From NCBI GenBank assembly GCA_013396755.1, contig VWZF01003203.1, positions 62,001 through 126,000 of the forward strand: a DNA stretch of 64,000 nucleotides. Direction: 5' to 3'. Shown here one piece after another: positions 13,910 through 25,200 of this stretch. Below the pieces are notes generated by a model, which was given only the letters and a program-made list of their open reading frames with translations, was not told the DNA's origin and did no database searches. Source of the DNA: Sclerurus mexicanus (taxonomy: Eukaryota > Chordata > Aves > Passeriformes > Furnariidae). A program made the translations under genes and the position numbers. Each line of letters opens with the position of its first letter. Within the stretch, counting starts at the first letter, position 1.

Positions 13910-15180
13910 AGTGCGGGCAGAGGGGACACAAACTGATCACATTTTAGGACAACTGCCCAATTTTATCTGTGTACAGCTACTGTTTCAATTTCTAGCCACT
14001 TCAGACCATGAGCACATGCTCAAGTTTCGGTAAATTCAGTCCACTGAGGTCAAATGAGTTCCTTTGTCCATATATCTAATTTTCCCTTGCTTCCACGTGC
14101 TGATGAGTAATTTTTTCCCAAAAATGGTCTGTAAAGAGGGAAAATAAACTATGACCCGCAACACCGAAATTCCCCACTGCAGCAGAAGCATGACAAGTCC
14201 TTTTTAGTGACATGGACCATTTCCTCTGCTTCAGGCTCAGCACCAAGAGCAGAGATGACAGAAAAGCAAGACACTGAGTGCTAGAACAGACTTGTGGCAT
14301 CGCTGCTGACTATACTGCCAATTAGACAAAACATAACACACTGGAGTGCGTTCTCTGAAAACCCTAAATCACATACCAACTGTAAGAGTATATATTTTCA
14401 CAATAGCAGTTCACATGAAATGCATATTTTTGGTCAAAGTCTAATTCAGACCTGTGTTACTACTGAGGACAGCTGAGTACGTAGCCCTGCAATGTTAACA
14501 GACTATTTTTGATTAATAGGTTTTTATCAGTGCGCTATGTATTTATGATTTGCACCTTCACAATCTCCTACATATCTTCTCAGAACTCTTCTGACCAGAT
14601 TGAACCTTTCACTGTGTTACACACACCTACCCCTCTTCACTTGATGTGTATGAAGGACAGAATACCAAACATACTACAGCCTTTATAAAATACTGCTTAT
14701 GTTTTCTTCCTAGAAAATATATTAGTAATGCAGGTATGCATCTGCTTATGTGAAAAGCTCAGAAGATTCAATGGAATGTGGAAAGATGGAGCAATTTCAG
14801 CACTGTCTGGGTGTAAGAATTTTAAACAAAGCATTTTCCTTAGACTGGCTTTACATTTTCTAAACTTAACAGTTTCAACCGAAATGATTTTATATAAATT
14901 GATTTTGAGTGGAATAAAGATACTTAAAATGATTTCATATGACTTTTTCATACTCTTCTTTCTTTGTCAGCTGTGAAATGATTGAGGCAGAATATTTAGT
15001 TGTATAATAATGACAAACTATAATGAAACAGTCAATTACTTTTGTTATACGTACTCTGCCTATACACAGAATGAAAATGTTAATTACTGCATTGCAAAAC
15101 TCCTGAATCTTGCTGATATAAACATATTTTCTAACTTGTTACAGATGATCACATTCTTGGCTATAAACGTCATAAAAAGA

Positions 15181-15189
15181 AATACTTAC
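15181..15189 (-). other. GNAL: 5' splice site (donor) of the GNAL exon
   Basis: On the minus strand the exon ends CAGTA and is followed by GTAAGTATT, a strong match to the U1-type donor consensus GTAAGT. Cutting here leaves TA of a Tyr codon to be completed by the next exon, as expected for the Q-Y-F sequence of the Gs/Golf family. Confidence 0.88.
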
Positions 15190-15287
15190 TACTGTGCACA
15201 GTCAATCAGCTGATATTCATTTGACCTCTCGAAGCATGCTTTTACGCCTTCATCATCCCAGAGCTTTTTTGCATGTTCAAAGAATTC
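15190..15287 (-). CDS. GNAL: Internal coding exon of GNAL (G-alpha-olf), helical-domain segment
   Basis: Read on the minus strand, this 98-bp exon encodes 32 residues plus the first two bases (TA) of a split Tyr codon. The start reads EFFEHAKKLWDDEGVKACFE and the exon ends SNEYQLIDCAQ. From family knowledge this is the alpha-D/alpha-E part of the G-alpha helical domain, about residues 132-163 of the 381-residue short GNAL protein. KKLWDDEGVKACF is the GNAL version; GNAS has KALWEDEGVRACY, and Gi/Go proteins differ more. The frame is open, flanked by a TTTTCAG acceptor and a GTAAGTATT donor, and the phase (0 in, 2 out) suits YF at the start of the next exon. G-alpha-olf couples odorant and striatal dopamine D1 and adenosine A2A receptors to adenylyl cyclase at the plasma membrane. 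GTP-binding motifs (GAGESGKS, DVGGQ, NKQD) lie on exons outside the window. An intronless pseudogene is unlikely because real splice sites flank the segment. Confidence 0.93.
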
Positions 15288-15320
15288 CTGAAAATTAGAA
15301 AGGCAACAAGTAAGAGAACA
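15288..15320 (-). other. GNAL: 3' splice site and polypyrimidine tract of the GNAL exon
   Basis: On the minus strand the bases just upstream of the exon read TTGCCTTTCTAATTTTCAG, a pyrimidine-rich tract ending in a canonical CAG acceptor. CTAAT about 10 nt upstream of the AG, or TTAC about 24 nt upstream, could supply a branch point; which is used cannot be told from sequence. This site fixes the first exon base at 15287. Confidence 0.85.
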
Positions 15321-17664
15321 ATTCTCAACTATTTCAACGCCCAATCTATATGTGTCGTTTCTTCTCCCAATCTTCATGCTTTATATTTTTGCAGAATGAT
15401 GGATTATGCCTTTACAGAAGAAAATCCACAAGCATTTATTAGCAAAATTGCAATAAAATATACCAAACACATGGCTGCTGAGTTTCAGTACATAATATAT
15501 AATGAAGACTGTCTTCAAAATTCATGCCAGTCCATATATAAAATTTACTGTAAGTACAAAAGCTATCTAGAAGCATGTTCACTTAATTTTTGACAGAACT
15601 TATGTTTCTGTCATGGAAGAGGCACAAAAGTGATGCAAAAAGCTGCTCAGCTTATAAACATTAGCTTCCTAGGAAAGAACCAGTCCGTAACTTTAAAAAG
15701 ATTGTGCAATTTTTCCTGAAAAACACAACTTTCCACTACTTGGTATTTTCTCATGCAATATAATAATTTGATTGCAAGACTTTCAGAGTCTCTGCTCAAC
15801 ACCACTTCCTCCAAACAGCTGCCTGGCACAATGTGCTTTTCCTAGCAGCTATCCCAGGCAACCCAATCCCGAAATGTCTGCCAGCAAGCTTATTTGAGAA
15901 TCATTTGAAAGAGGAATCAAAGCTGTCCTTGGTGATGGTGAAGCCATAGCTCTGTTGTATAAAATGTAACATGCAGAGAGGTAGGTCCAACCCCACCTGC
16001 CAGCTCTTCATTCCTCCAGTCTCAGCCCTAGAGACTCAATGATTCAGCTTGTTTTAAAACTGAGAGTCCATTTTATGTTAAATCATTACTGGTAAGTGAA
16101 ATCGTAACTGAGTTTTCCCAGTTATATCGTTCTAAAGTCAAATGAAGGGTGGTTAGACAAATTAATATTTCCTTCATAATATTACTCTTTCCTCCCTCAA
16201 ACCAAATTGTTAAAGCAATATGTCAACTCAAACACAGAAGTTGTTTTCTTAACACCTCAACACTTCCAATAAATCACCAGAGCCCTTTGGTTAGTCACAA
16301 ATTTGTGAAACCTAACAAATTGCTCTTCCACAGTTCAATTTGGCTCTGCGTAAAATGGGCATAATACCACTGTTCAATTCTTGATCCTGTCAAAATTTTG
16401 CATAAATATCTGAATTCTGAAACTCTCTGAAAATACTTGCCAGTCTCTCCCCAATTTTTTTCAGGATTCAAAATTTGTCGCAAAAGACAAAGCTTGTAGT
16501 GAAAGATCTTGGCACAGTGAGTTCCTTTTTATTCTGTATGGGTTTCTCAGCCTTGCATGCCACCCCTGTGATGTGTCCCAAAAGGTGACACTTTGCTCAT
16601 CAGCAACTGCCTGTGACCTGCTGGTGATGTTTTCAGGGAGACACAAAAGACAAGACAAGATTTTCAGAACAATTAGTATGGAAAATTTAGTAAGGCTTTG
16701 AACACAGCTACAGAGATTCTGAAACCCCTAGAAATGCTTTTGAGTGTTTTTTCATTTTTTATCCCTGCACTATATTGTGCACAGCGTAAAGAGAGAAAAA
16801 AACCCCATTCTTTAAAAGGTTTTCAAAATGTTAGAGAAAAGATATTAAACCAGGTGTGAAAAACCTTTGCAGAAAGTCTTGGAAGATGAGAGAAGTAACA
16901 CCAGAGATTGGCAGATGCTTATAGTGCCCTTGGAATTTATTTCTTCACTTGGTAAGGGCATGTTTATTTAGTCTTTGTTATTTTAATGACTTATGTAAGG
17001 ATTGTTTCAAACACTGCAGATCCACCTTTATGCTACAGCTATTATAAACTCTCTGTTCCTACAGCAGAATGAAAGCAAAAACAAGCTCAAGAAAGACAAG
17101 ACATCAAACTAAGTAAGAAGAAGGAGAAAGCAGACACACACAACAGAGAGCGTGACTACAAGAAAAAGAAAGAACTGGAAAATGATAAATACCAGAAAGC
17201 ATGGAACATTCCTCAAACTTGAAGTTTATGCTTGATTGATATTCAGGGCACCAGTTGAATGCATCTCACTTGCTGGCATCCTTGGTCAGAGAAAGGCATT
17301 GCCTTCTCAGTGGAAAGAGTGAACCCTGGATAAAAGTCATGGTCCTGAGGCAAAAGGACCCAACTCCCCCATCCCCTCCGATAGGTGCATGCACAGCAAT
17401 GTACACCCTCAGCCCTTCCTCCTACCCGCACTGACTGCTGCAGGTGTGGGGGCTGAGCACTGCCTTCCCCTCCTCCCTGTCGGTGGGTGAGAATTCCCAC
17501 CCACCTGGAAAGCCATCTCTAAAGTGGAACCTATATCTGAAAAATGACTCCACTCAGCCCCACACAGTCTACAGGAAGGTGAGGGGAAGAGGAGAAGGAT
17601 GTCAGTGTGAAGGCATCCTTTCCTGCAGGGTGGGATGGATTGAGAGACAGCTGCAAATGTACGC

Positions 17665-17695
17665 AAGTAAGTAAATAAGCAAACAAATAAATAAA
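17665..17695. repeat. Imperfect tetranucleotide repeat (AAGT/AAAT/AAAC)n
   Basis: AAGTAAGTAAATAAGCAAAC continues into AAATAAATAAA, a degenerate 4-bp microsatellite. Confidence 0.85.
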
Positions 17696-19195
17696 GTTGC
17701 ATAGCTACAGTAGTTTCTAACACCACTTTTGGTTTCACATCCTCTGAATGAGCTTTATTTACTCTGAAAAATCTCTTCTAAAAAAGAGGCAGTCTTTTCA
17801 GCTCAGCTTCTGAGATCCTACAAATATGTTGTAAATACCGGCTTTCCGTATTATATGCTTCAAATAGTTCCACCTGACCATTATATCTCAAAGCAATCTA
17901 TTTAAAATATCTTCCAGACTTCTAGTCCAAAGCAAATCCTATAAAATGGAGCAAATATACTTACCTCATTAAAATGTACCGATCTACTGCAGAGGAGTAC
18001 ACTTGCCTGCAAATTGCCTCCCACACAGCTACTCGATCCTTCCTTCCCAGGTGACTAAAGCCTTCCAGAAAAAATCCTACTTCATTTCAAGACACCAAGT
18101 ACCATGATCCAACTTCTCATAGTTGTTTTTAACCCCCTTGTCATCTGCTGTAAGTTCTTTGGTATTTTTTCTGCTCACCTGCTGAAGGCCCCCATTGCCA
18201 AGCACAGAGAAGGACTCTGCTCACACATGACAAACATGTCTGGATCCCAACCTCCTCTCCGTTGCAGGACAACATCCAGACAGCAGTTATCACGTCAGCT
18301 TTAACCTCTGCAACCAAGCCCCTTATGCCTGACAGGCCTTCTAGCAACTGGTCCCCTCTCCTCAGTCTCTACGGACCCCAATGTCACCTCCTCCTCCTGC
18401 CGAGGCCACAACACGGCTACCTCGTTGGCAAGCAGGCACCGGTGAGCTCACAAAGGTGTGGGCTTTGGGCTCTGCCTGCCCTGCAGCACCTGCTCTGGGG
18501 CTGCAGTATCCTCGGGGTGGCAATTCCGGTCAAGGGGGAAGAGTCAGGGTAACTCACAGTACAGAGAAGTCAGATTGGCTCCAACTGATAAAGGAAGATG
18601 GGCTAAAACTTTTCAACACATTACCTTAAGGTCAGGACAACACAAATACAATTTTTAAGAGGAAGTTGTGACCTTAGTAGCTTACATTCTAAGACGGCCA
18701 AACTAAGATTTTCTTAAAGGTATGACTTCTGGAAAGTAGTTTTCCTTAAGTTCTTAGAAGTCATGAGCCAGGTCCTTCGAGAAACCTCAGCTGGATCATG
18801 AGAAATCAGGCACATGGTAAATCATTCTGATAATGTGGTGCACTCTATTTGCAAGCAGATGCAGCTGACATCTATGGGAACAAAGTGACCAAAATCTACT
18901 GAAAATATTTAGTATACTGAAGAGAACCAAGAATAATGTACTATGCCTGAAAGCAGAAAAACACCTACATCATGCCACGTCTACAATCAAACATCAAACA
19001 ACACAGGGCTGTTTCATCCAAACTCTTCCTTAGGGACAGAGGCATACAAATAATTGCATCTATTAATATACATATAAAATAAGTATATTTTTTTACATAA
19101 TATTTTAATTAGAGCATTAGAGAAGTAAATGGTAATGACTCGGGTTTCACCAGTTAGAGGTCTCATGAATTACAGGTATTTTTTACATTGCATGC

Positions 19196-19229
19196 ATTAA
19201 TTTACACCTAAGAATTAATTTACCTAAGA
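19196..19229. repeat. Tandem duplication of about 17 bp
   Basis: ATTAATTTACACCTAAGA is followed directly by ATTAATTTACCTAAGA, identical apart from a 2-bp deletion. A local duplication. Confidence 0.85.
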
Positions 19230-22200
19230 ATTTGTAGTGATCACTAGACCATATAATTCCTTGGTGTGATCGAAATGAAGATATGACACATAACATCTTC
19301 AAGATTTACTAATATAAAACTATCTGGAAATTTTCCACTGTTCCTGAGAGAATCCAAAACCTGAGCCCCTTATCCTTGAGCTTCTTTCTCACTAGCAGAT
19401 CATTTTTACCACACATAAATATTCACATATCATCTAAAAATTATGAAGATCCATAAGGAAGTTATAATTACTTTTTTCTTTTCAGAACGAAAAAAGTTAA
19501 GATGTGCATAAATGTAGAAAGACCCTGAGCTGTATCACTGATGTAAACAACACTGTATTTTGGCTACATTTTTTAAAGGTCTTGTAGAAATATTTTCACT
19601 CACCTATTCCAAGGTAAAATTTCTAGTTTTCATGTAATCCTACACAAAACATTCCATAAAAACACTACAGGTAACAAATGCAGATGTACTATACCTAAGC
19701 CTGAAGGCACTGTTTTCCATCTTTGACTTACTAGAAGTTACAGCTTGTTCTCGGAATTCAATTTTCCATATTTTGGAAATAAACATATTTATCAGTAGGT
19801 TACCTCAGAAACCTCCCCCCCCTTATAGCTCCTACAAAAAATTTTCAAGCAGCTAAAAAATGGACTTCTTTCACTTTTCAGCTGCCTAAACTGGGAATAA
19901 ATACTAGTGATGATTAAACAATGGCATATCTTCATGAACAAATCTTTATGTATTTTGGAAAAAGAACTTCTCATCTAACTGCTTTACAAACCACGGAAGT
20001 TCATATTACGTTAGGAACAAAATTTTTATTCTACTAGGATTCCTTTCTGCCTTCCTTTCAAATGGAGTATACATTTAACAGCTATCCTGATGTCACCTTT
20101 CCCAGAAACTGGGAAGGCCCCACTGTATTTTCTATTCCACATATTTCTTCTGTTAATCTATTGCAAAACTGGAAACAACAGCTTACATCACATCACTGTG
20201 AAGTCGATATCCCTCAAGTCAAAATCTATGCTCTTACTGTCCTAAGCTTTGGGATCGTAAGACAATTTCTCATCCAAAACACATATTAAACCTGTCTGAT
20301 TACCCGAAAACCACTTTGAGAAGGGGCAAATGTTACACATTTTCATAGTTTTGCCACTGTAGGTGTGAAATGAAGTTGTCACTTTGTTCTGAATTTTAGT
20401 TACTACTTCTCTCACGTACTTAACCAAACAAAAAGTAAACTTCACAATGCATTAAAAATTCCCACCTAATACCTCCCCAACTCCCAAGGACAACCGCAGC
20501 ACAAGATGACCCACAGAATTCATATAGGAAGGGAGGTTAAGTGGCTCTCTACAGAAGAGGGTGATTACCCCCCTTGTACTTCACAATGCATAGTGCAGGG
20601 TGTATGTGGATAGACAGTCCCAATCTGCCATCCACTGAACCACGGAAAAGTTTTGTGGAATAAAAGAGTGACAACTAATGAGGAACACTGTAATACCATA
20701 AACACAACACCCAGTGGACTCAAAGGTGTATAAGTAAAGTACCTGCAGGGTTTTCCAAATGTGACATGTGTGACTCTGCAATCCAAACAATATCCTTCTA
20801 AGCATCCAAGGCCAAAACCCATCAACCTGCAGCCCAAATTACTGAGCATGACAGCAACAGCAAGCAGCAGGATGCTGTGCTGTTACTGGGGGAGGACAGA
20901 CAGCAACATGGTCTGGGAGGGATGACTGGGAGCGAGAACTCTAACCTAGCACTTTCTCCACTTCCTGGAGAGCTGTGAGGAAGCCCTTTTCCATGTGGTG
21001 CCCAGGGGACAACCGGAGTGACTGCATCACCAGCAAAGGGAAGCTTAGTCGAGTCCACTCACCGTGTTAGGATTCAACATCCAAGATTTTTTACTATGTA
21101 GAGAAGAATAAATAAATCTACTTTTTGTTTTAAGAATGTACAGTAATACCACAAATAACACCTAATAGAAGTGATCATGAAAACTTGCTGAAGGAATAAA
21201 CTTGAGGGAATAATAGCTGGGGTTTCAGGGTTGATGAAAATAAAAAAAGTACGTCTACACTATGAAACATATCAGGCAGGAGGGAGGGAGATGAATTTAA
21301 GTCCAACAAACAATCTTTTATTGTCTCTTTTTGTATAGTATTTATTTTCCATTGTTTGGGGTTTTCTCTGCAATGCAAGACTTATAGAAAAAAATCCAAA
21401 CAATGTAAAAATCTATCTCTATAATATTGTATATAGAGGCATTGCATAGACAATCTTCATTTTGAGAACCTAACTTGAAATTTGAATCTTAACCCAGTGT
21501 TTAACTGAGGTGGCTGTAAACTGAAGTTACACGAAACCCAAAAGAGACTGAGCAACAACATGCCCCAGTGACTCCAATTATTATTGGTTTGCTTGTACTA
21601 AGTGCAGCAAATAATTTTCTATTAAAATTGCTCTTCATGTCCAAACATCTAATGAGACAAATGTAAGCTGTAGCAACAAAAATTTTAAACGGACTTATTG
21701 CAGAAATGATGGGGTGAAATACCAGGTAAGACACCCAAGAGAGAAGGAGCTTGGCTCAGTCACCTCTTCCACAAACAAGTATAGTCTCTTGATAATCAGT
21801 CTCTTGTTTATGAGTCAAAAGTGTCCCTAAGGCTCAACAAACTCCCCTTCTTAATCCTTTATGAAATGTTCTTCTTAACAAGGGAGCTGTTTTGCTGCAG
21901 GTATAAAAATTGCAGCTGCTCAAACTCCTAATGCCGCAACAGACAGGCAGAGTTACAACTTAAAAACAAAAGCAGAATACATGACTTGAATTTTACCAAC
22001 AGCAGTGTCATCAAAACCTTCATTAGCACCAAAGCAACAGCATGAGAAACACTGAAACCATGCAGAAGTGGTCAGCTGGCAGGCAAGGACCATGCTGAAC
22101 AGTAGGGTTCACATGTTTCTAAAGCACCAGTACTTACAGCAGACTAATTATACAGAAACCTTTAGGAACAGTACAACCTCCACTCCCTGCAAAGTATTTT

Positions 22201-25200
22201 CTGTTGTAATTTGTGGGTGTGCAAAAATGAATGCAATTACTTTGCTAGTCAGTGACTCATTTTGATAGGCACAGCAGCGCTTTGGCCTCTAACCCTCCTC
22301 CAAAACCTGACTTTGGATCTATCAAAGAGAGTTACAGAATAATACATCCAGGCCTACCTTCTATCCCCGTTCACTGGACTTGTTTTGCCTTTTTTAGGAT
22401 GGAGGCAACAGCCCTGAAGCAAGATCAATCTGCACTAAGTGTAACCTCAGTTCAACAGAAGTGAACACGGGAAGATGGAAAATACTACCTTCACAGAACA
22501 TAGTTTGTGTTGGGGCATCTTACATTCCAAGAAAACAAAATTAGTTTATTAACTCCTAGGAGAACATTATCTGACTTGCAAAAGAAAGAAGGTGGGGCAA
22601 TAACAGCATTTATAAATGTATAAAAGTACCATTTTCACATGGCTACCACATGCCACCCCGTGGCACCACTAGACAAAATGTATCAATTGTGGAGCTCATT
22701 AAAAATTCTCAAAAACCAGGACTGCAACTAGCGCAGATATATTCTACAACCCCTTCTTGAACTATTTCTATGACTTGACTTTTAAGCTCTTACTCTACAC
22801 TAAATTTCTAAGAAGTGTGTACAGTTGAGGTATTAGCCTTATTGCATTAGCAATTCTATTTCTGTCTGCTGGAAACATGTCCCATCTGCCATCTTATTTT
22901 AAAGGAATCAACAAGCTCAACTTTTGTAGAGTACAGAACTCATCTGCAAGGTCTGAGAACTGTATTAATGCGTGCTTCAAACTTGTATCTGTCAAACACT
23001 AAAAAAGGGTCCAAAAGTTTGTTAGATCACGAGCAAAAATAAAAAAGTTGTGTGCTTTTGCAATATTTTTGGGCCAGCACTGTGGTTTATACAGGCTTTG
23101 AAGATAAGAATGCATTATAAGTCAAAGAACAGTTCCATGTTTTTTCTTTGCTACTTATTAAATAGTTGCTTTTTTTCTTAGCTAGACAATGAAGCTTTTA
23201 TCAGACTAAAACGAAAAACCTCTGATTCAATTTTCTAGTTTCCATTTTAATTGCGTGCTTCAACATTCTGTCTGCCATCACAAAGCCTTGGAGGTTGCTG
23301 CCTACCTGCTATTTTAAGGGGCCACCAAGCTCTCAGCGAGGGAAAGTAGGAGAGATAATTTAAGCAAACTACTTAGTGTACGTCGTGCCTAAAAATCTGT
23401 TGTGCTGAGGATGCAAAGCTCACACACATTCTTTTCCTTGAAGCTATTTTGTTTTTGGAGAGTCAGAACATTTCTCTGCATATACATAAAGCTTTTAATT
23501 TGGAAAAAAAAAACACCTCTCAAATTATTTGTGAAAATAACTACAGGTGCGTTACACCATACTACAGCACTGCTGCCCTTTGCATTTCTGTAGCACTTGT
23601 GAAATGAAAAATATAAGTATTGTTATAACTCCCTCAAGAAGAATTTTTTTGTGCACAACAGATGATGACAAAGTATGAGATTAATCTGCAAGTGTTGAAC
23701 AAGATACAAAAAGAATGAGAAATATGTAATGACTTTACAAAATTTGGGAGCAGGTGGTTTATCCCTGTTTCCAAGATGCTGCTTACACAGTTGTCTTTGT
23801 AGAGCACTGAGACTTGAAACTGGAAAATTACTGAAAAACACATAATCCATGTGTCACACGTGCTGGGAGATGTTTGCTTGCTGTTTGGGTGTTTTTATTA
23901 AAAGCAATAATGGCACTACAAAAGTGTACAGATTCAAAATTTGTCAAAATTTGAATCTTCATCTAATTAGGCAAGGCTAGACAGAATCCATTTAGAATAC
24001 AGAACAGCAAAACAACATACAGTAGTTTTGTTACTGCTTCTGGTTCTGCAATCATTTAACTCCTGGGCCTCTGCAATGAACACTGTATTTAAGTCAATAT
24101 AACGTCCGGTCAGTGAATATGTACAAACCACTTCAATCCTTGATGAAGGGACTGTTAGGGAAGTGAGAAAGAAGTTAGAAGTACTGCTCTAAGACATCTA
24201 TTATAAATTGGTAAACTTCAGGCATTTCATGGCAGGAAATATTATTAAGATTTTTATTTTCAAAACATAGGCCAATAATAATAACTTATATGCTGTAGCA
24301 TGGCAGAATTGGATTTAAATCCCCTATAATTTTAAATCTCAAGTAGCATTGTATTAGATCACATTTTTTATTAGCTGTATAATAAAGCAGTCGACTATTC
24401 CACGCCACAATGTACTTTAGCACAAATCAGTACAAAAAAATTGAGATCCTCTGGTGGATTGTTATTTCACCAAGCAGTAGAAATCATGAAGTTAATTCTC
24501 ACCCGCTGCTTTGAAGAGATGAAGCTAAATGTGCACTTTGTCACCTTTCGATGATGAGAACCTGACCCCCTACTTAAGTTACTCTCAGTCCTTCTTGCAA
24601 GTCTCCCTCTGTTGTCATTACTCAGAAGGTGGGGACACTCCCAAAGAAGTCAGAGCAGTGGAGTACAAAGCTGAGGGATACAGCTCTTGCCTGTCCCCAG
24701 GCAGCTCTCCTGTCCCTGCCCATGGGGAACCCCTGCTGCTTCTGTAAATACAGTTTCTTAGTGAAGACAAGCATCCAGCGAGCTGTAAAAACACAAGCCT
24801 GCAGCTCGTAATTCTTCCAGTACGGAAAGTTTCTACTACTCACAGCTTCAACTGTTTCCCTTAAGCCAGTTTTGAAGGTCATACATCAAGGAACTATTTC
24901 ATGCTCTAATATGCACTTTATTATTTGTGAGTGATTTCCTACCAGACAAGTGGCTTGCAACGACAGAGAACTCTCATTTCCTTTTATAGATTTGATTCGG
25001 AAATAAACGCTGGCAACATCATGTCACTAACAGGCAGCATCCACAACCTGAGTAACTGTCATAATTGTATCAGAAAGTATATGAAAAAGCCAGCCTTCTC
25101 CTGCCAGATCTATTTAGCCTCCTACTCCTCTGCCCAAGTTTTATCTAAATCCTTCAACACTATCTCTCTCCTTTTGACACATTTTCCTGTCCTTATCTGT

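Larger units (their letters stand above)
1..15180 (-). other. GNAL: Part of the GNAL intron downstream of the exon (far end outside window)
   Basis: AT-rich intronic sequence in the orientation of GNAL transcription. I searched by eye for minus-strand exons encoding the next GNAL segments (YFLERID, DLLRCRVLTSGIF, FDVGGQRDERRKW) and found none, so the next exon should lie beyond position 1. The stretch contains the hairpin at 2093-2176, a CR1 tail at 10927-11415, several homopolymer T runs, a short AAT repeat near 9.38 kb and an A/C-rich low-complexity patch at 1200-1285. Otherwise I see no gene, RNA gene or mobile element. Confidence 0.8.

Noticed and set aside
15273..15593. 106-codon plus-strand frame overlapping the GNAL exon
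   Set aside because: It covers only the edge of the exon, on the opposite strand, and continues into AT-rich intron; no family resemblance.
20565..21058. Overlapping minus-strand frames of 74-94 codons
   Set aside because: Several frames overlap in moderately GC-rich intron with no family similarity; typical of random frames.
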